64,000 bases of DNA from JAMHWF01 sp964371405 (GCA_964371405.1 CAYJLV010000002.1:1-64000), one strand, 5' to 3'. Shown: positions 16,253 to 25,826, numbered from the stretch's first letter. Notes: generated by a model not told the origin, from the sequence alone. Made by a program: numbers and translations.

Positions 16253-17230
16253 ATGGACCTGCTGATCGTCGAACCGCTCGAGACCGAAGTCATGCAGTGG
16301 CTGGTGGAGCGCCATACGGTGCGCTACGCCCCCGACCTGCAGAGCGATCCGCGTGCCTTCCGCCAGGCGCTGTTCAACGTGCGCGCGCTGATCATCCCGC
16401 CTTCGGTCGCGCTCGACTCGCAGGCGCTGCACTATGCGCCGCTGCTGCGCGCCGTCGGCCGCGTCAGCGAGGGCTCGGAGAACATCGACCTCGAAGCCTG
16501 CACACGCGCCAACGTCGAAGTGGTGCGCAGCCTGACCGCCTCGGCGCTGGCCGAGGCCGAGTTCATGATCGGCGCGCTGCTGGCGATGCTGCGCCGCATC
16601 CCGGTCGAGTCGTCCGACGGGCTGATGGTCGGCCGTGAACTGGGCGGCGCGACGGTCGGGCTGATCGGCATGGCGCCTTCGGCGCGCTCGCTGGTGCAGA
16701 TCCTCTCGGGCTTCGGCTCGCGCATCGTCGGCTACGACCCTTCGGTGCATGCCAACGACGGCGTCTGGGCGCGTTGGCGCGTCGAGCCGCTGGGCCTGCG
16801 CGAGTTGCTCGAGGAGTGCGACGCCGTCTGCGTGCAGCTGTCGTACTTCAGCCGCTACCGCGGCCTGATCGGCGAGCGCTTCCTGCCTTACTGCAAACCC
16901 AACCAGGTGCTGGTCAGCATTGCGCATTCGGCGCTGTTCGACGAACTGGCGTTGGCCGAGGCGCTGGCCAGCGGCCGCATGGCCGCCGCCTGGCTCGACA
17001 GCCTCGACCCCGGCGCGCTCGACCCGGGCCGTCCGCTGCACGGCATCGAGTCGCTGCAGATCACGCCGCGCGTCGCCAGCACGACGCGCGAATCGCGCAG
17101 CCGCAGCGCCTGGGCCGTCGCCAAGCGCATCGACGAGCTGCTCAAGGCCACGCCGATGCCGGCGCGCGAGTTCAGGGGGACGGGGCCAGGCGAGCCGCTT
17201 GATCTCGCAACCGGCTCAGCGTCGTCGTGA
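16253..17230 (+). CDS. D-2-hydroxyacid dehydrogenase homologue with altered catalytic residues
   Basis: A 325-residue protein with the overall fold of NAD-dependent D-2-hydroxyacid dehydrogenases: RVSEGSENIDLEACTRANVE (~70-89) corresponds to the GxGxDxID block and ALAEAEFMIGALLAML to the TVAE helix. Key positions differ: the dinucleotide loop reads GLIGMAPSA (GxGxxG expected), the catalytic Arg of NxARGxLVD is His225 (SIAHSALFD), and the catalytic His of TPHxAG is Arg273 (TPRVAS). It may bind a nucleotide without doing the usual chemistry. The 3' end overlaps the converging valS gene by 59 bases. The substrate is unknown. Confidence 0.75.
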   Translation: MDLLIVEPLETEVMQWLVERHTVRYAPDLQSDPRAFRQALFNVRALIIPPSVALDSQALHYAPLLRAVGRVSEGSENIDLEACTRANVEVVRSLTASALAEAEFMIGALLAMLRRIPVESSDGLMVGRELGGATVGLIGMAPSARSLVQILSGFGSRIVGYDPSVHANDGVWARWRVEPLGLRELLEECDAVCVQLSYFSRYRGLIGERFLPYCKPNQVLVSIAHSALFDELALAEALASGRMAAAWLDSLDPGALDPGRPLHGIESLQITPRVASTTRESRSRSAWAVAKRIDELLKATPMPAREFRGTGPGEPLDLATGSASS

Positions 17231-20018
17231 AGCCGGCGAGCCGCGCCTTCTCCTGATCGACCACGGCCGCCGGCGCGCGCTCGACGAAGCTCGCGTTGCC
17301 GAGCTTGGCGTGGGCTTTCGCGACTTCGGCCTCCAGCCGCGCGATCTCCTTGGCGAGGCGCTCGCGCTCTGCGGCGAGGTCGATCTCGACATGCAGCGCA
17401 ATGCGCGCATCGCCCTGCACCGCGACCGGCGCGGCCTGCGTGCGCGCCGCGAAGGCCGCCTCGTCGGCAATCTGCTCCACCTCGGACAGCCGTGCCAGCG
17501 CTTTCAGCAGCGGCGCCGCCTCGGCGACGAAGGCCGCTTCGCCGTGAACCAGCAGCGGCACGCGCTGCGCCGGCGAGAGGTTCATCTCCGAACGAAGATT
17601 GCGCGCGGCGCCGGTGAGCGCCTTCAGCCGCTCGACCCAGGCCGTGGCTGCCGCGTCGATCCTCTCGGGCTGCGCCTTCGGGTAGGGCGCGGTGACGATC
17701 GAAGCGTCGTCGCCGGTGGCCTTGCGCCCGGCGACAACGGCGACGCGATCCCACAGCTCGGCCGTGATGAAGGGTGTGATCGGGTGCAGCAGGCGCAGCG
17801 TCGTCTCGAGCACGCGCAGCAGCGTGCGCCGCGTCGCGCGCTGCTCGGCGTCGCTGCCGGCGGCGAGCTGCACCTTGGCGATCTCGAGGTACCAGTCGCA
17901 GTACTCGTCCCAGACGAACGAGTAGATCGCGTTGGCGACGTTGTCGAGCCGGTAGTCGGCGAACCCCTGCTCGACGGCGGCCTCGACGCGCTGCAGCTCG
18001 CCCGTGATCCAGCGGTCGGCGGGCGAGAACATGAGCCAGCCGTGCGCCGGGCCGCCGGGCGCGCACTCCTCCTTCGTGTGCTCCCTCAGCCCGCAGTCCT
18101 TGCCTTCGCACTGCATCAGCACGAAGCGCGTCGCGTTCCAGAGCTTGTTGCAGAAATTGCGGTAACCCTCGCAGCGCTTGCTGTCGAAGTTGATGTTGCG
18201 CCCCAGGCTGGCCAGCGCCGCGAAGGTGAAGCGCAGCGCGTCGGCGCCGTAGCCGGGGATGCCGTCGGGGAACTCCTGCTGCGTCTGCTTCCTCACGCGC
18301 GGCGCCGTTTCGGGCTTGCGCAGGCCGGTCGTGCGCTTGGCCAGCAGCGGCTCGAGCGCGATGCCGTCGATCAGGTCGACCGGGTCGAGCACGTTGCCTT
18401 CGCTCTTGCTCATCTTGTGGCCGTGCGAGTCGCGCACCAGGCCGTGGATGTACACGTGGCGGAACGGCACCTGGCCGGTGAAGTGCGTCGTCATCATGAT
18501 CATCCGGGCGACCCAGAAGAAGATGATGTCGAAGCCGGTGACGAGCACCGACGACGGCAGGAACAAATCCTGCTCGATCGTCTTGGCCGGCCAGCCGAGC
18601 GTGGAGAAGGGGACGAGCGCCGACGAGTACCAGGTGTCGAGCACGTCCTCGTCGCGCGTCAGCGCGCCGGCGTAGCCTGCGGCCTGCGCCTTGGCGCGCG
18701 CCTCGTCCTCGCTGCGCGCGACGAACAGCTCGCCGCCGCTGCCGTACCAGGCCGGAATCTGGTGGCCCCACCAGAGCTGGCGCGAGATGCACCAGTCCTG
18801 GATGTTCTTCATCCACTGGTTGTAGGTGTTGACCCATTGCTCGGGCACGAAGCGCACACGGCCGTCCTGCACCACTTCGATCGCCTCTTCGGCAATCGAC
18901 TTGCCGCTCGCGCCGGGCTTGCTCATCGCGACGAACCACTGGTCGGTGAGCATCGGCTCGACGATCTGGCCGGTGCGCGCGCAGCGCGGCACCATCAGCT
19001 TGTGCTTCTTCGTCTCGACGAGCAGGCCCTGCGCGTCGAGATCGGCGACGACGCGCTTGCGCGCCTCGAAGCGGTCGAGCCCGCGGTAGGCGGCGGGCGC
19101 GTTGTCGTTGATCTTCGCGTCGAGCGTCAGCACGCCGAGGATCGGCAGCTTGTGGCGCTGGCCGACCGCATGGTCGTTCGCATCGTGCGCCGGCGTGACC
19201 TTCACGACGCCGGTGCCGAACTCGCGGTCGACGTAGTCGTCGGCGATCACGGGGATGGTGCGGCCGGTCAGCGGCAGCGTGACCTGCCGGCCGACGAGGG
19301 TTGCGTAGCGCTCGTCGTCGGGATGCACCATCACGGCCACGTCGCCCAGCATCGTCTCGGGCCGCGTCGTCGCGACGACGAGCGAACCCGAGCCGTCCGC
19401 CAGCGGATAGCGAATGTGCCAGAGGTGGCCGTCCTCCTCCTCGCTCTCGACCTCGAGGTCGGAGACGGCCGACTTGAGCACCGGGTCCCAGTTGACGAGG
19501 CGCTTGCCGCGGTAGATCAGGCCCTCGTCGTAGAGCCGCACGAAAGTCTCGGTGACGACGCGCGAGAGCTTCTCGTCCATCGTGAAGTACTCGTGGCTCC
19601 AGCTCACGCTGTCGCCCATGCGGCGCATCTGCTGCGTGATCGTCGAGCCGCTCTGCTGCTTCCATTCCCAGACGCGGGCGACGAAGTTCTTGCGGCCGAG
19701 TTCGTGGCGCGAGGTGCCTTCGCCCTGCAACTGACGCTCGACGACGATCTGCGTCGCGATGCCGGCATGGTCCATCCCCGGCACCCACAGCGTGTTGTGG
19801 CCGCGCATGCGGTGCCAGCGCGTCAGTGCGTCCATGATCGTCTGGTTGAACGCGTGCCCCATGTGCAGCGTGCCCGTCACGTTGGGCGGCGGCAGCTGGA
19901 TCGAGAACGACGGCTTCGCTGGATCGAGCGTCGGCTCGTAGACGCCGCTCCGCTCCCACAGCGGGCCCCAGCGGGTCTCGATGGCGGCAGGTTCGAAGGA
20001 CTTGGCGAGATCGGTCAT
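17172..20018 (-). CDS. valS: valyl-tRNA synthetase
   Basis: Class I aminoacyl-tRNA synthetase charging tRNA-Val; 948 residues. The HIGH motif is HMGHAFNQT in PPPNVTGTLHMGHA (~residues 39-52), KMSKS appears as KMSKSEGN (~537-544), the editing (CP1) domain has TTRPETMLGDVAV (~207-219), and a C-terminal coiled-coil arm (IDLAAERERLAKEIARLE, ~875-892) is typical of bacterial ValRS. Length and order are normal. The start ATG 20018 precedes the conserved FEPAAIETRW. Its 3' end overlaps the converging dehydrogenase-like gene. Confidence 0.97.
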   Translation of the reverse strand: MTDLAKSFEPAAIETRWGPLWERSGVYEPTLDPAKPSFSIQLPPPNVTGTLHMGHAFNQTIMDALTRWHRMRGHNTLWVPGMDHAGIATQIVVERQLQGEGTSRHELGRKNFVARVWEWKQQSGSTITQQMRRMGDSVSWSHEYFTMDEKLSRVVTETFVRLYDEGLIYRGKRLVNWDPVLKSAVSDLEVESEEEDGHLWHIRYPLADGSGSLVVATTRPETMLGDVAVMVHPDDERYATLVGRQVTLPLTGRTIPVIADDYVDREFGTGVVKVTPAHDANDHAVGQRHKLPILGVLTLDAKINDNAPAAYRGLDRFEARKRVVADLDAQGLLVETKKHKLMVPRCARTGQIVEPMLTDQWFVAMSKPGASGKSIAEEAIEVVQDGRVRFVPEQWVNTYNQWMKNIQDWCISRQLWWGHQIPAWYGSGGELFVARSEDEARAKAQAAGYAGALTRDEDVLDTWYSSALVPFSTLGWPAKTIEQDLFLPSSVLVTGFDIIFFWVARMIMMTTHFTGQVPFRHVYIHGLVRDSHGHKMSKSEGNVLDPVDLIDGIALEPLLAKRTTGLRKPETAPRVRKQTQQEFPDGIPGYGADALRFTFAALASLGRNINFDSKRCEGYRNFCNKLWNATRFVLMQCEGKDCGLREHTKEECAPGGPAHGWLMFSPADRWITGELQRVEAAVEQGFADYRLDNVANAIYSFVWDEYCDWYLEIAKVQLAAGSDAEQRATRRTLLRVLETTLRLLHPITPFITAELWDRVAVVAGRKATGDDASIVTAPYPKAQPERIDAAATAWVERLKALTGAARNLRSEMNLSPAQRVPLLVHGEAAFVAEAAPLLKALARLSEVEQIADEAAFAARTQAAPVAVQGDARIALHVEIDLAAERERLAKEIARLEAEVAKAHAKLGNASFVERAPAAVVDQEKARLAGFTTTLSRLRDQAARLAPSP

Positions 20019-20114
20019 GGGAACGGCGGAGCCGGGCGGCGGCGCGCGCCGGCATGCTCAGCGAGACGGAGGATGGCGAATTGTAGGTGGCGCGCCGCGC
20101 AGCGCGCAGCCGCG

Positions 20115-21092
20115 CTACATCAGCAGATGCTCGCCCGCGTTCTCGCCGCCGAGGATCACGTAGTTCACCTTGCGCAGGTCGCGCAACTCGCGCCCGCCGG
20201 CGTACGAGATCGAGCTCTGCACGTCTTCCTGCATCTCGCGCAGCGTGTCGGCGATGCGGCCCTTGATCGGCTCGAGGATGCGCTTGCCTTCGACGTGGCG
20301 GTACTCGCCCTTGTTGTAGTCGCTGGCCGAGCCGTAGTACTCCTTGTAGAGCTTGCCGTCGACCTCGACGGTCTGGCCGGGGCTTTCCTCGTGGCCGGCG
20401 AACAGCGAGCCGATCATCACCATCGCGGCGCCGAAGCGCACGCTCTTGGCGATGTCGCCGTGGTCGCGGATCCCGCCGTCGGCGATGATCGGCTTCGTCG
20501 CGACGCGCGCGCACCACTTCAGCGCCGAGAGCTGCCAGCCGCCGGTGCCGAAGCCCGTCTTGAGCCGCGTGATGCACACCTTGCCCGGCCCGACGCCGAC
20601 CTTGGTCGCGTCGGCGCCCCAGTTCTCGAGGTCGATCACGGCCTCGGGCGTGCCGACGTTGCCGGCGATCACGAACGCCTGCGGCAGCTTCTGCCTGATG
20701 TGCTCGATCATGCGCCGCACGCTGTCGGCGTGGCCGTGCGCGACGTCGATCGTCACGTAGTCGGCGCCGACGCCTTCGAGCGCCAGGTGGTCGATCAACT
20801 GATAGTCGGCCGCCTTCACGCCGGCGCTGATCGAAACGTAGTGCCCCTGCGCGCGCATGCGCTTGGCATAGGCCAGCGTGTCGAGGTCGAAGCGGTGCAT
20901 CACGTAGAAGTAGCCGTTGGCCGCCAGCCACTGCGTGATCGGCTCGTCGACCACCGTCTTCATGTTGGCCGGCACCACCGGCAGCTTGAAGCGCCGGCCG
21001 CCGAACTCGCACGACGGGTCGCATTCGCTGCGCGACTCGACGCGGCACTTGCGCGGCAGCAGCAGGACGTTGTCGTAGTCGAAGATGTCCAT
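20115..21092 (-). CDS. guaC: GMP reductase (GuaC)
   Basis: A 325-residue TIM-barrel enzyme that reductively deaminates GMP to IMP with NADPH. It starts MDIFDYDNVLLLPRKC, has the DYVTIDVAHGHADS block (~105-118), the catalytic-cysteine loop GVGPGKVCITRLKTGFGTGG (~146-165, Cys ~153) and the flap SASDYNKGEY (~246-255). There is no CBS insertion, which separates it from IMP dehydrogenase. The long reading frame upstream of ATG 21092 on this strand is antisense to the helicase gene and is not part of this protein. It is divergent from the uvrD-type gene, 57 bases apart. Confidence 0.93.
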   Translation of the reverse strand: MDIFDYDNVLLLPRKCRVESRSECDPSCEFGGRRFKLPVVPANMKTVVDEPITQWLAANGYFYVMHRFDLDTLAYAKRMRAQGHYVSISAGVKAADYQLIDHLALEGVGADYVTIDVAHGHADSVRRMIEHIRQKLPQAFVIAGNVGTPEAVIDLENWGADATKVGVGPGKVCITRLKTGFGTGGWQLSALKWCARVATKPIIADGGIRDHGDIAKSVRFGAAMVMIGSLFAGHEESPGQTVEVDGKLYKEYYGSASDYNKGEYRHVEGKRILEPIKGRIADTLREMQEDVQSSISYAGGRELRDLRKVNYVILGGENAGEHLLM

Positions 21093-21136
21093 GCGCCCGA
21101 TCCTACGCCTGCGGCGATCGCGGGCGACCCGACTCC

Positions 21137-21142
21137 TAGAAT
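21137..21142 (+). promoter_or_regulatory. candidate -10 box (TAGAAT) for the uvrD-type gene
   Basis: TAGAAT ends seven bases before ATG 21150, suggesting a transcript that begins at the start codon. It overlaps the upstream in-frame ATG at 21141, which argues for 21150 as the start. Confidence 0.45.
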
Positions 21143-21149
21143 GCTCGCC

Positions 21150-23465
21150 ATGGTCCTGCATTCCGCTGAAGCACCGTCCGCTGCCGCCGACGCGCAACAC
21201 CAATCGCCGCTGCTGCGCCACCTCAACGACGAGCAACTCGCCGCCGTGACGCTGCCGGCGCAACCGGCGCTGATCCTCGCGGGCGCCGGCTCGGGCAAGA
21301 CGCGCGTGCTGACGACGCGCATCGCCTGGCTGATCACGACGGGGCAGGTGTCGCCCGGCGGCGTGATGGCCGTGACCTTCACCAACAAGGCGGCCAAGGA
21401 GATGCTGGCGCGCCTCGGCGCGATGCTGCCGGTGCCGGTGCGCGGCATGTGGGTCGGCACCTTCCACGGCCTTTGCAACCGCTTCCTGCGCGCGCACTGG
21501 AAGCTCGCCGGACTGCCGCAGTCGTTCCAGATCCTCGACAGCGCCGACCAGCTCTCGGCCGTCAAGCGCGTCATCAAGGCGATGAACCTCGACGAGGAAC
21601 GCTTCGTGCCCAAGCAGGTCGCGTGGTTCATCGCCGGCAGCAAGGAAGACGGCCTGCGCCCCGACGGCATCGAAGTGCGCGACGAGCAGACGCGCAAGCT
21701 CGCCGAGATCTACCGTGCCTACGAGGCGCAGTGCCAGCGCGAGGGCACGGTCGACTTCGGCGAGCTGATGCTGCGCACCTGGGAGCTGATGCGCGACAAC
21801 GCTCCGCTGCGCGAGCACTACCAGCGGCGCTTCCGCCACATCCTGGTCGACGAGTTCCAGGACACCAACAAGCTGCAGTACCAGTGGCTCAAGATGTTCG
21901 CCGGCACGGGCTGCGGCGTGTTCGCGGTGGGCGACGACGATCAGAGCATCTATGCCTTTCGCGGCGCGCAGGTCGGCAACATGGCGACCTTCGAGCGCGA
22001 GTTCAGCGTCGGGCGCGTCATCAAGCTCGAGCAGAACTACCGCAGCCACAGCAACATCCTCGACTCGGCGAATGCGCTGATCTCGCACAACGTGCGGCGC
22101 CTCGGCAAGAACCTTCGCACCGATGCCGGCGCCGGCGAGCCGGTGCGGGTGCAGGAATCGACCAGCGATTTCGGCGAGGCGCAGTGGCTCGTCGAGGAGG
22201 CGCAGCAACTGCACCGCGAAGGCACGCCGCGCCACGAGATCGCCGTGCTCTACCGCAGCAATGCGCAGTCGCGCGTGATCGAGAGCGCGCTGTTCAACGC
22301 CGGCATCCCGTACCGCGTCTACGGGGGCTTGCGCTTTTTCGAACGTGCCGAGATCAAGCATGCGCTGGCCTATCTGCGCCTGCTCGAGAACGCCAACGAC
22401 GACACCAGCTTGCTGCGCGTCGTCAACTTCCCGGCGCGCGGTATCGGCGCGCGCAGCATCGAGCAGCTGCAGGACGCGGCGCGCGCCACGCGGCGCAGCC
22501 TGGCGCAAAGCGTCGGCGCCGTCACCGGCAAGGCCGGCACCAACCTGCAGGCCTTCGTCGCCCTCGTCGACGCGATGCGCGCCGCGACGCAAGGGCAGGC
22601 GCTGCGCGAGATCATCGAGCACGTCGTGCAGGCCAGCGGTCTGGCCGACTTCTACCGCACCGAGCGCGAGGGCCAGGACCGGCTCGAGAACCTGGCCGAA
22701 CTCGTCAACGCCGCCGAGGCCTTTGTCACGCAGGAAGGCTTCGGCAAGGACGCAGTCGCGCTGCCGCTCGACGAGCACGCCGCTGCAATGGCCGCCGAGC
22801 TTGCGCCCGACGCCGACACCGGCGAGATCCAGTCGCCGCTGGCCGCCTTCCTGACGCACGCCGCACTCGAAGCCGGCGACAACCAGGCGCAGGCCGGGCA
22901 GGACGCCGTGCAACTGATGACGGTGCACTCGGCCAAGGGCCTTGAGTTCGACTGCGTCTTCATCACCGGCCTCGAAGAGGGCCTGTTCCCGCACGAGAAC
23001 TCGCTCGCCGACGCCGACGGGCTCGAGGAAGAGCGGCGCCTGATGTACGTGGCGATCACGCGGGCGAGGAAGCGCCTCTACCTGAGCTTCAGCCAGACGC
23101 GCATGCTGCACGGCCAGACGCGCTATGCCGTCAAGAGCCGCTTCTTCGAGGAGCTGCCCGACGAAACGCTGAAGTGGCTGACGCCGCGCCAGCAGGGCTT
23201 CGGCTCGGGCTCTGCGCGCGACTACCAGGCGGCGTGGGCGCGCGGCGCAGCGGCGGCCCCGGCCGCCCCGTCGAAGCTGCTGCCGTCGCAGGCCGCCAGC
23301 CACGGGCTGCGTGTCGGCAAGGGCGTGTTCCACGCCAAGTTCGGCGAAGGCGTCGTGCTGACGCTCGAGGGCCAAGGCGCCGGGGCGCGCGTGCAGGTCA
23401 ACTTCGGCCGCCACGGCATGAAGTGGCTGGACATCGGGCTGGCCAAGCTCACGCCGGTCGACTGA
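21150..23465 (+). CDS. uvrD: UvrD/PcrA-type superfamily 1 DNA helicase
   Basis: A 771-residue 3'-5' DNA helicase for nucleotide excision and mismatch repair. Motifs in order: motif I ILAGAGSGKTRVLTTRIAWL (~37-56), Ia AVTFTNKAAKEM (~72-83), II LVDEFQDTN (~232-240), III AVGDDDQSIYAFRGA (~257-271), IV QNYRSHSNIL, V MTVHSAKGLEFDCVF (~590-604) and VI LMYVAITRARKRLYLSF (~631-647). The C-terminus ends in a Tudor-like fold (VGKGVFHAKFGEGVVL), as in PcrA/UvrD. The start is taken at 21150 because the -10 box covers the earlier ATG. It ends only 9 bases before the PhoB box of phoX. Confidence 0.93.
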   Translation: MVLHSAEAPSAAADAQHQSPLLRHLNDEQLAAVTLPAQPALILAGAGSGKTRVLTTRIAWLITTGQVSPGGVMAVTFTNKAAKEMLARLGAMLPVPVRGMWVGTFHGLCNRFLRAHWKLAGLPQSFQILDSADQLSAVKRVIKAMNLDEERFVPKQVAWFIAGSKEDGLRPDGIEVRDEQTRKLAEIYRAYEAQCQREGTVDFGELMLRTWELMRDNAPLREHYQRRFRHILVDEFQDTNKLQYQWLKMFAGTGCGVFAVGDDDQSIYAFRGAQVGNMATFEREFSVGRVIKLEQNYRSHSNILDSANALISHNVRRLGKNLRTDAGAGEPVRVQESTSDFGEAQWLVEEAQQLHREGTPRHEIAVLYRSNAQSRVIESALFNAGIPYRVYGGLRFFERAEIKHALAYLRLLENANDDTSLLRVVNFPARGIGARSIEQLQDAARATRRSLAQSVGAVTGKAGTNLQAFVALVDAMRAATQGQALREIIEHVVQASGLADFYRTEREGQDRLENLAELVNAAEAFVTQEGFGKDAVALPLDEHAAAMAAELAPDADTGEIQSPLAAFLTHAALEAGDNQAQAGQDAVQLMTVHSAKGLEFDCVFITGLEEGLFPHENSLADADGLEEERRLMYVAITRARKRLYLSFSQTRMLHGQTRYAVKSRFFEELPDETLKWLTPRQQGFGSGSARDYQAAWARGAAAAPAAPSKLLPSQAASHGLRVGKGVFHAKFGEGVVLTLEGQGAGARVQVNFGRHGMKWLDIGLAKLTPVD

Positions 23466-23474
23466 TCCTTTCGG

Positions 23475-23530
23475 CAGTCACGCGGCCGTCACGGCCGCGT
23501 CACGGCGCGTTCATGCGCGTTCCGCAGCAT
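23475..23530 (+). promoter_or_regulatory. PhoB box (four half-sites) and -10 box of phoX
   Basis: Four 7-base half-sites at exact 11-bp steps: CAGTCAC (23475), CCGTCAC (23486), GCGTCAC (23497), CGTTCAT (23508), against the consensus CTGTCAT. A -10-like CAGCAT (23525-23530) follows the last half-site after 10 bases, the spacing of PhoB-activated promoters. This predicts induction of phoX under phosphate starvation. Confidence 0.8.
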
Positions 23531-23573
23531 GCACGGGTTGCACGAAAAGCCACCCCGTGACTGAAAGGAAGCC

Positions 23574-25805
23574 ATGAACAAGCCCGTCGAGTTCAACCTG
23601 CACAAGATCGACCCGGACGACATCGGCCATAACGATTCGACGAACCCGACATTCGATTCGATCCTCGCTGCGCGCCTGAGTCGACGTTCCGTCCTGAAGG
23701 GCTCTGCCGGCTCCGCGGCCGGCGCATTGCTGGGCGCGCTAAGCCTGTCGGCCTGCGGCGGCGGAAGCGACACCCCCGCCGAGACGCTGCTCGGATTCGA
23801 TGCCGTCGCCAAGAGCTTGGCCGATGCCGTCGTCGTGCCGGCCGGCTATACGGCCAGCGTGCTCTATGCCCTGGGCGATCCGCTGCGCGACGCGACGCCG
23901 GCGTACAGGAACGACGGTACCGACACCGACTTCGAGAACCGCGCCGGTGATCATCATGACGGCATGGAGTGGTTTGGGTTGAGCAGCGGCGCAGCGCCTT
24001 CGACGACGTCCAACGATCGCGGCCTCCTGGGCATCAACCACGAAGCGACGACCGACGAGACGCTGAGCTCGTTCTTCATCCACGCCAACGGCGGCACGCC
24101 GACGTTGCCGCGGCCCGCCGCCGAGGTCGACAAGGAGTTGGCGCTCCACGGCGTCGGCATCGTCGAGGTGCGCAAGACGGGCAGTCAGTGGGCCCATGTC
24201 AGGAACTCGGCGTTCAACTTCCGGTTGACCCAGCTCAGCGAGATCGAGATCTCGGGCCCGGCACGCGGCAACGCGCTGATGATCACGAAGTACTCGACCG
24301 ACGGCACGAAGACGCGCGGCACGCTCAACAACTGCGGTACCGGCAAGACGCCGTGGAACACGCTGCTCACGGGCGAAGAGAACTGGTCCGGCTACTTCAC
24401 GCGCGGCGGTGCCGACAACGCGGCGCGCGGCAACGACAAGAGCGTGACCTCGCTGAACCGCTACGGACGCAGCCAGGGCGCGGCGTCGCGCCACGGCTGG
24501 GAGACGGGCGGCGCCGACGACAAGTACGCGCGCTGGAGCATCGGCAGGACGGGCGTCTCGGCCGACGGCAGCGACGACTACCGCAACGAGATGAACGGCA
24601 TGGGCTACATCGTCGAGATCGACGCCTACGACAAGACCCGGCTCGCAAGGAAGCGCACTGCGCTGGGCCGCTTCGCGCACGAGAGTGCCGCCTTCGGCAG
24701 GCCCGTGGGCGGCCAGCCCCTGGCCATCTACATGGGCGACGATGCGCGCGGCGAGTACGTCTACAAGTTCGTGTCGGCCGCCAACTGGGACGCTGCCGAC
24801 GCCAGCACCGCCAACCGCATGGCCGCGGGCGACAAGTACCTCGACGCGGGCAAGCTCTACGTTGCGAAGTTCAACGCAGACGGCACCGGCCAGTGGATCG
24901 AGCTGTCGATCACGAATCCGGCGATCTCCGGCTACGCGACGTACGGGTTCGCCGATCAGGCCGACGTCTGCGTGAACTCGCGCGTGGCGGCCGACGCCGT
25001 CGGTGCGACGAAGATGGACCGTCCGGAATGGTGTTCGGTCAACCCGGCCAACGGCGAGATCTACTTCGCGCTGACGAACAACACGAGCCGCCGCGTCGAG
25101 CCGGCGAGCTCGTCGCAGTTCGCGCCCGACAGCGCCAACCCGCGCGTGTACACCGACATCAAGGGCGCGTCGACGACCCAGCAGGGCAACCCCAATGGCC
25201 ACATCCTGCGTATCAAGGAAGGCGCGGCCGGCGCGGCGGCGACCGGCTTCGTCTGGGACGTCTACCTGTTCGGTGCCGAGGCGGGTGCCGCCGCGGGCAC
25301 GGTGAACCTGTCGGCGTTGACCGCCGACCAGGACTTCTCGAGCCCCGACGGCCTCGTGTTCAGCCCCTCGACCGGAATCTGCTGGTTTCAGACCGACGAC
25401 GGCGCCTACACCGACGTGACCAACTGCATGATGCTCGCGTGCCTGCCCGGCCAGGTGGGCGACGGCGCGAAGAAGACGCTCAGCTACACGAAGGGCGACG
25501 GCAGCACGCTCAGCGTGGACACCTATGTCGGCAAGGCGCCGACGGCAAGCACGCTCAAGCGCTTCCTCGTCGGACCGGCGGGCTGCGAGATCACCGGCCT
25601 GTGCGAGACGCCCGACGGCAAGACGATGTTCATCAACGTCCAGCATCCGGGCGAGACGACGCGCATGGCCGACATCGGCGACCCGGCGAAGTACACGAGC
25701 CACTGGCCCGGCAATGCCGGCTACGGCGCCGGCGGCGCGAGCGCCCGCCCGCGCTCGGCCACGATCGTGATCACGAAGAACGACGGCGGCCGCGTCGGCA
25801 GCTGA
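23574..25805 (+). CDS. phoX: PhoX-family alkaline phosphatase (DUF839), Tat-exported
   Basis: A 743-residue phosphatase of the PhoX family, which uses iron and calcium to release phosphate from many esters outside the cell. The N-terminus is unusual in having ~35 residues before the twin-arginine motif SRRSVLKG (~37-44); the hydrophobic stretch ends LSLSACGGG, a possible lipobox, so it may be an anchored lipoprotein. Family blocks include DGMEWFGL, GLLGINHEATTD (~145-156), ENWSGYF (~263-269), FAHESAAF and RPEWCSVNPANGEIYFALTN (~484-503) and SSPDGLVFSPSTG (~590-602). Upstream is a four-half-site PhoB box; downstream a strong terminator. Ribosome site GAAAGGAAG precedes the ATG. Confidence 0.92.
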   Translation: MNKPVEFNLHKIDPDDIGHNDSTNPTFDSILAARLSRRSVLKGSAGSAAGALLGALSLSACGGGSDTPAETLLGFDAVAKSLADAVVVPAGYTASVLYALGDPLRDATPAYRNDGTDTDFENRAGDHHDGMEWFGLSSGAAPSTTSNDRGLLGINHEATTDETLSSFFIHANGGTPTLPRPAAEVDKELALHGVGIVEVRKTGSQWAHVRNSAFNFRLTQLSEIEISGPARGNALMITKYSTDGTKTRGTLNNCGTGKTPWNTLLTGEENWSGYFTRGGADNAARGNDKSVTSLNRYGRSQGAASRHGWETGGADDKYARWSIGRTGVSADGSDDYRNEMNGMGYIVEIDAYDKTRLARKRTALGRFAHESAAFGRPVGGQPLAIYMGDDARGEYVYKFVSAANWDAADASTANRMAAGDKYLDAGKLYVAKFNADGTGQWIELSITNPAISGYATYGFADQADVCVNSRVAADAVGATKMDRPEWCSVNPANGEIYFALTNNTSRRVEPASSSQFAPDSANPRVYTDIKGASTTQQGNPNGHILRIKEGAAGAAATGFVWDVYLFGAEAGAAAGTVNLSALTADQDFSSPDGLVFSPSTGICWFQTDDGAYTDVTNCMMLACLPGQVGDGAKKTLSYTKGDGSTLSVDTYVGKAPTASTLKRFLVGPAGCEITGLCETPDGKTMFINVQHPGETTRMADIGDPAKYTSHWPGNAGYGAGGASARPRSATIVITKNDGGRVGS

Positions 25806-25826
25806 TCGACCCCCGCGCACCCCTGG

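Noticed and set aside
16888..21048. A 1386-codon minus-strand frame across valS and guaC
   Set aside because: Arg/Ala-rich shadow frame; valS and guaC in the neighbouring frame carry all expected motifs.
16920..21149. A 1.4-kb-plus N-terminal extension in frame with the uvrD-type helicase
   Set aside because: It is antisense to valS and guaC, has no domain, and a promoter box and ATG precede the conserved helicase N-terminus at 21150.
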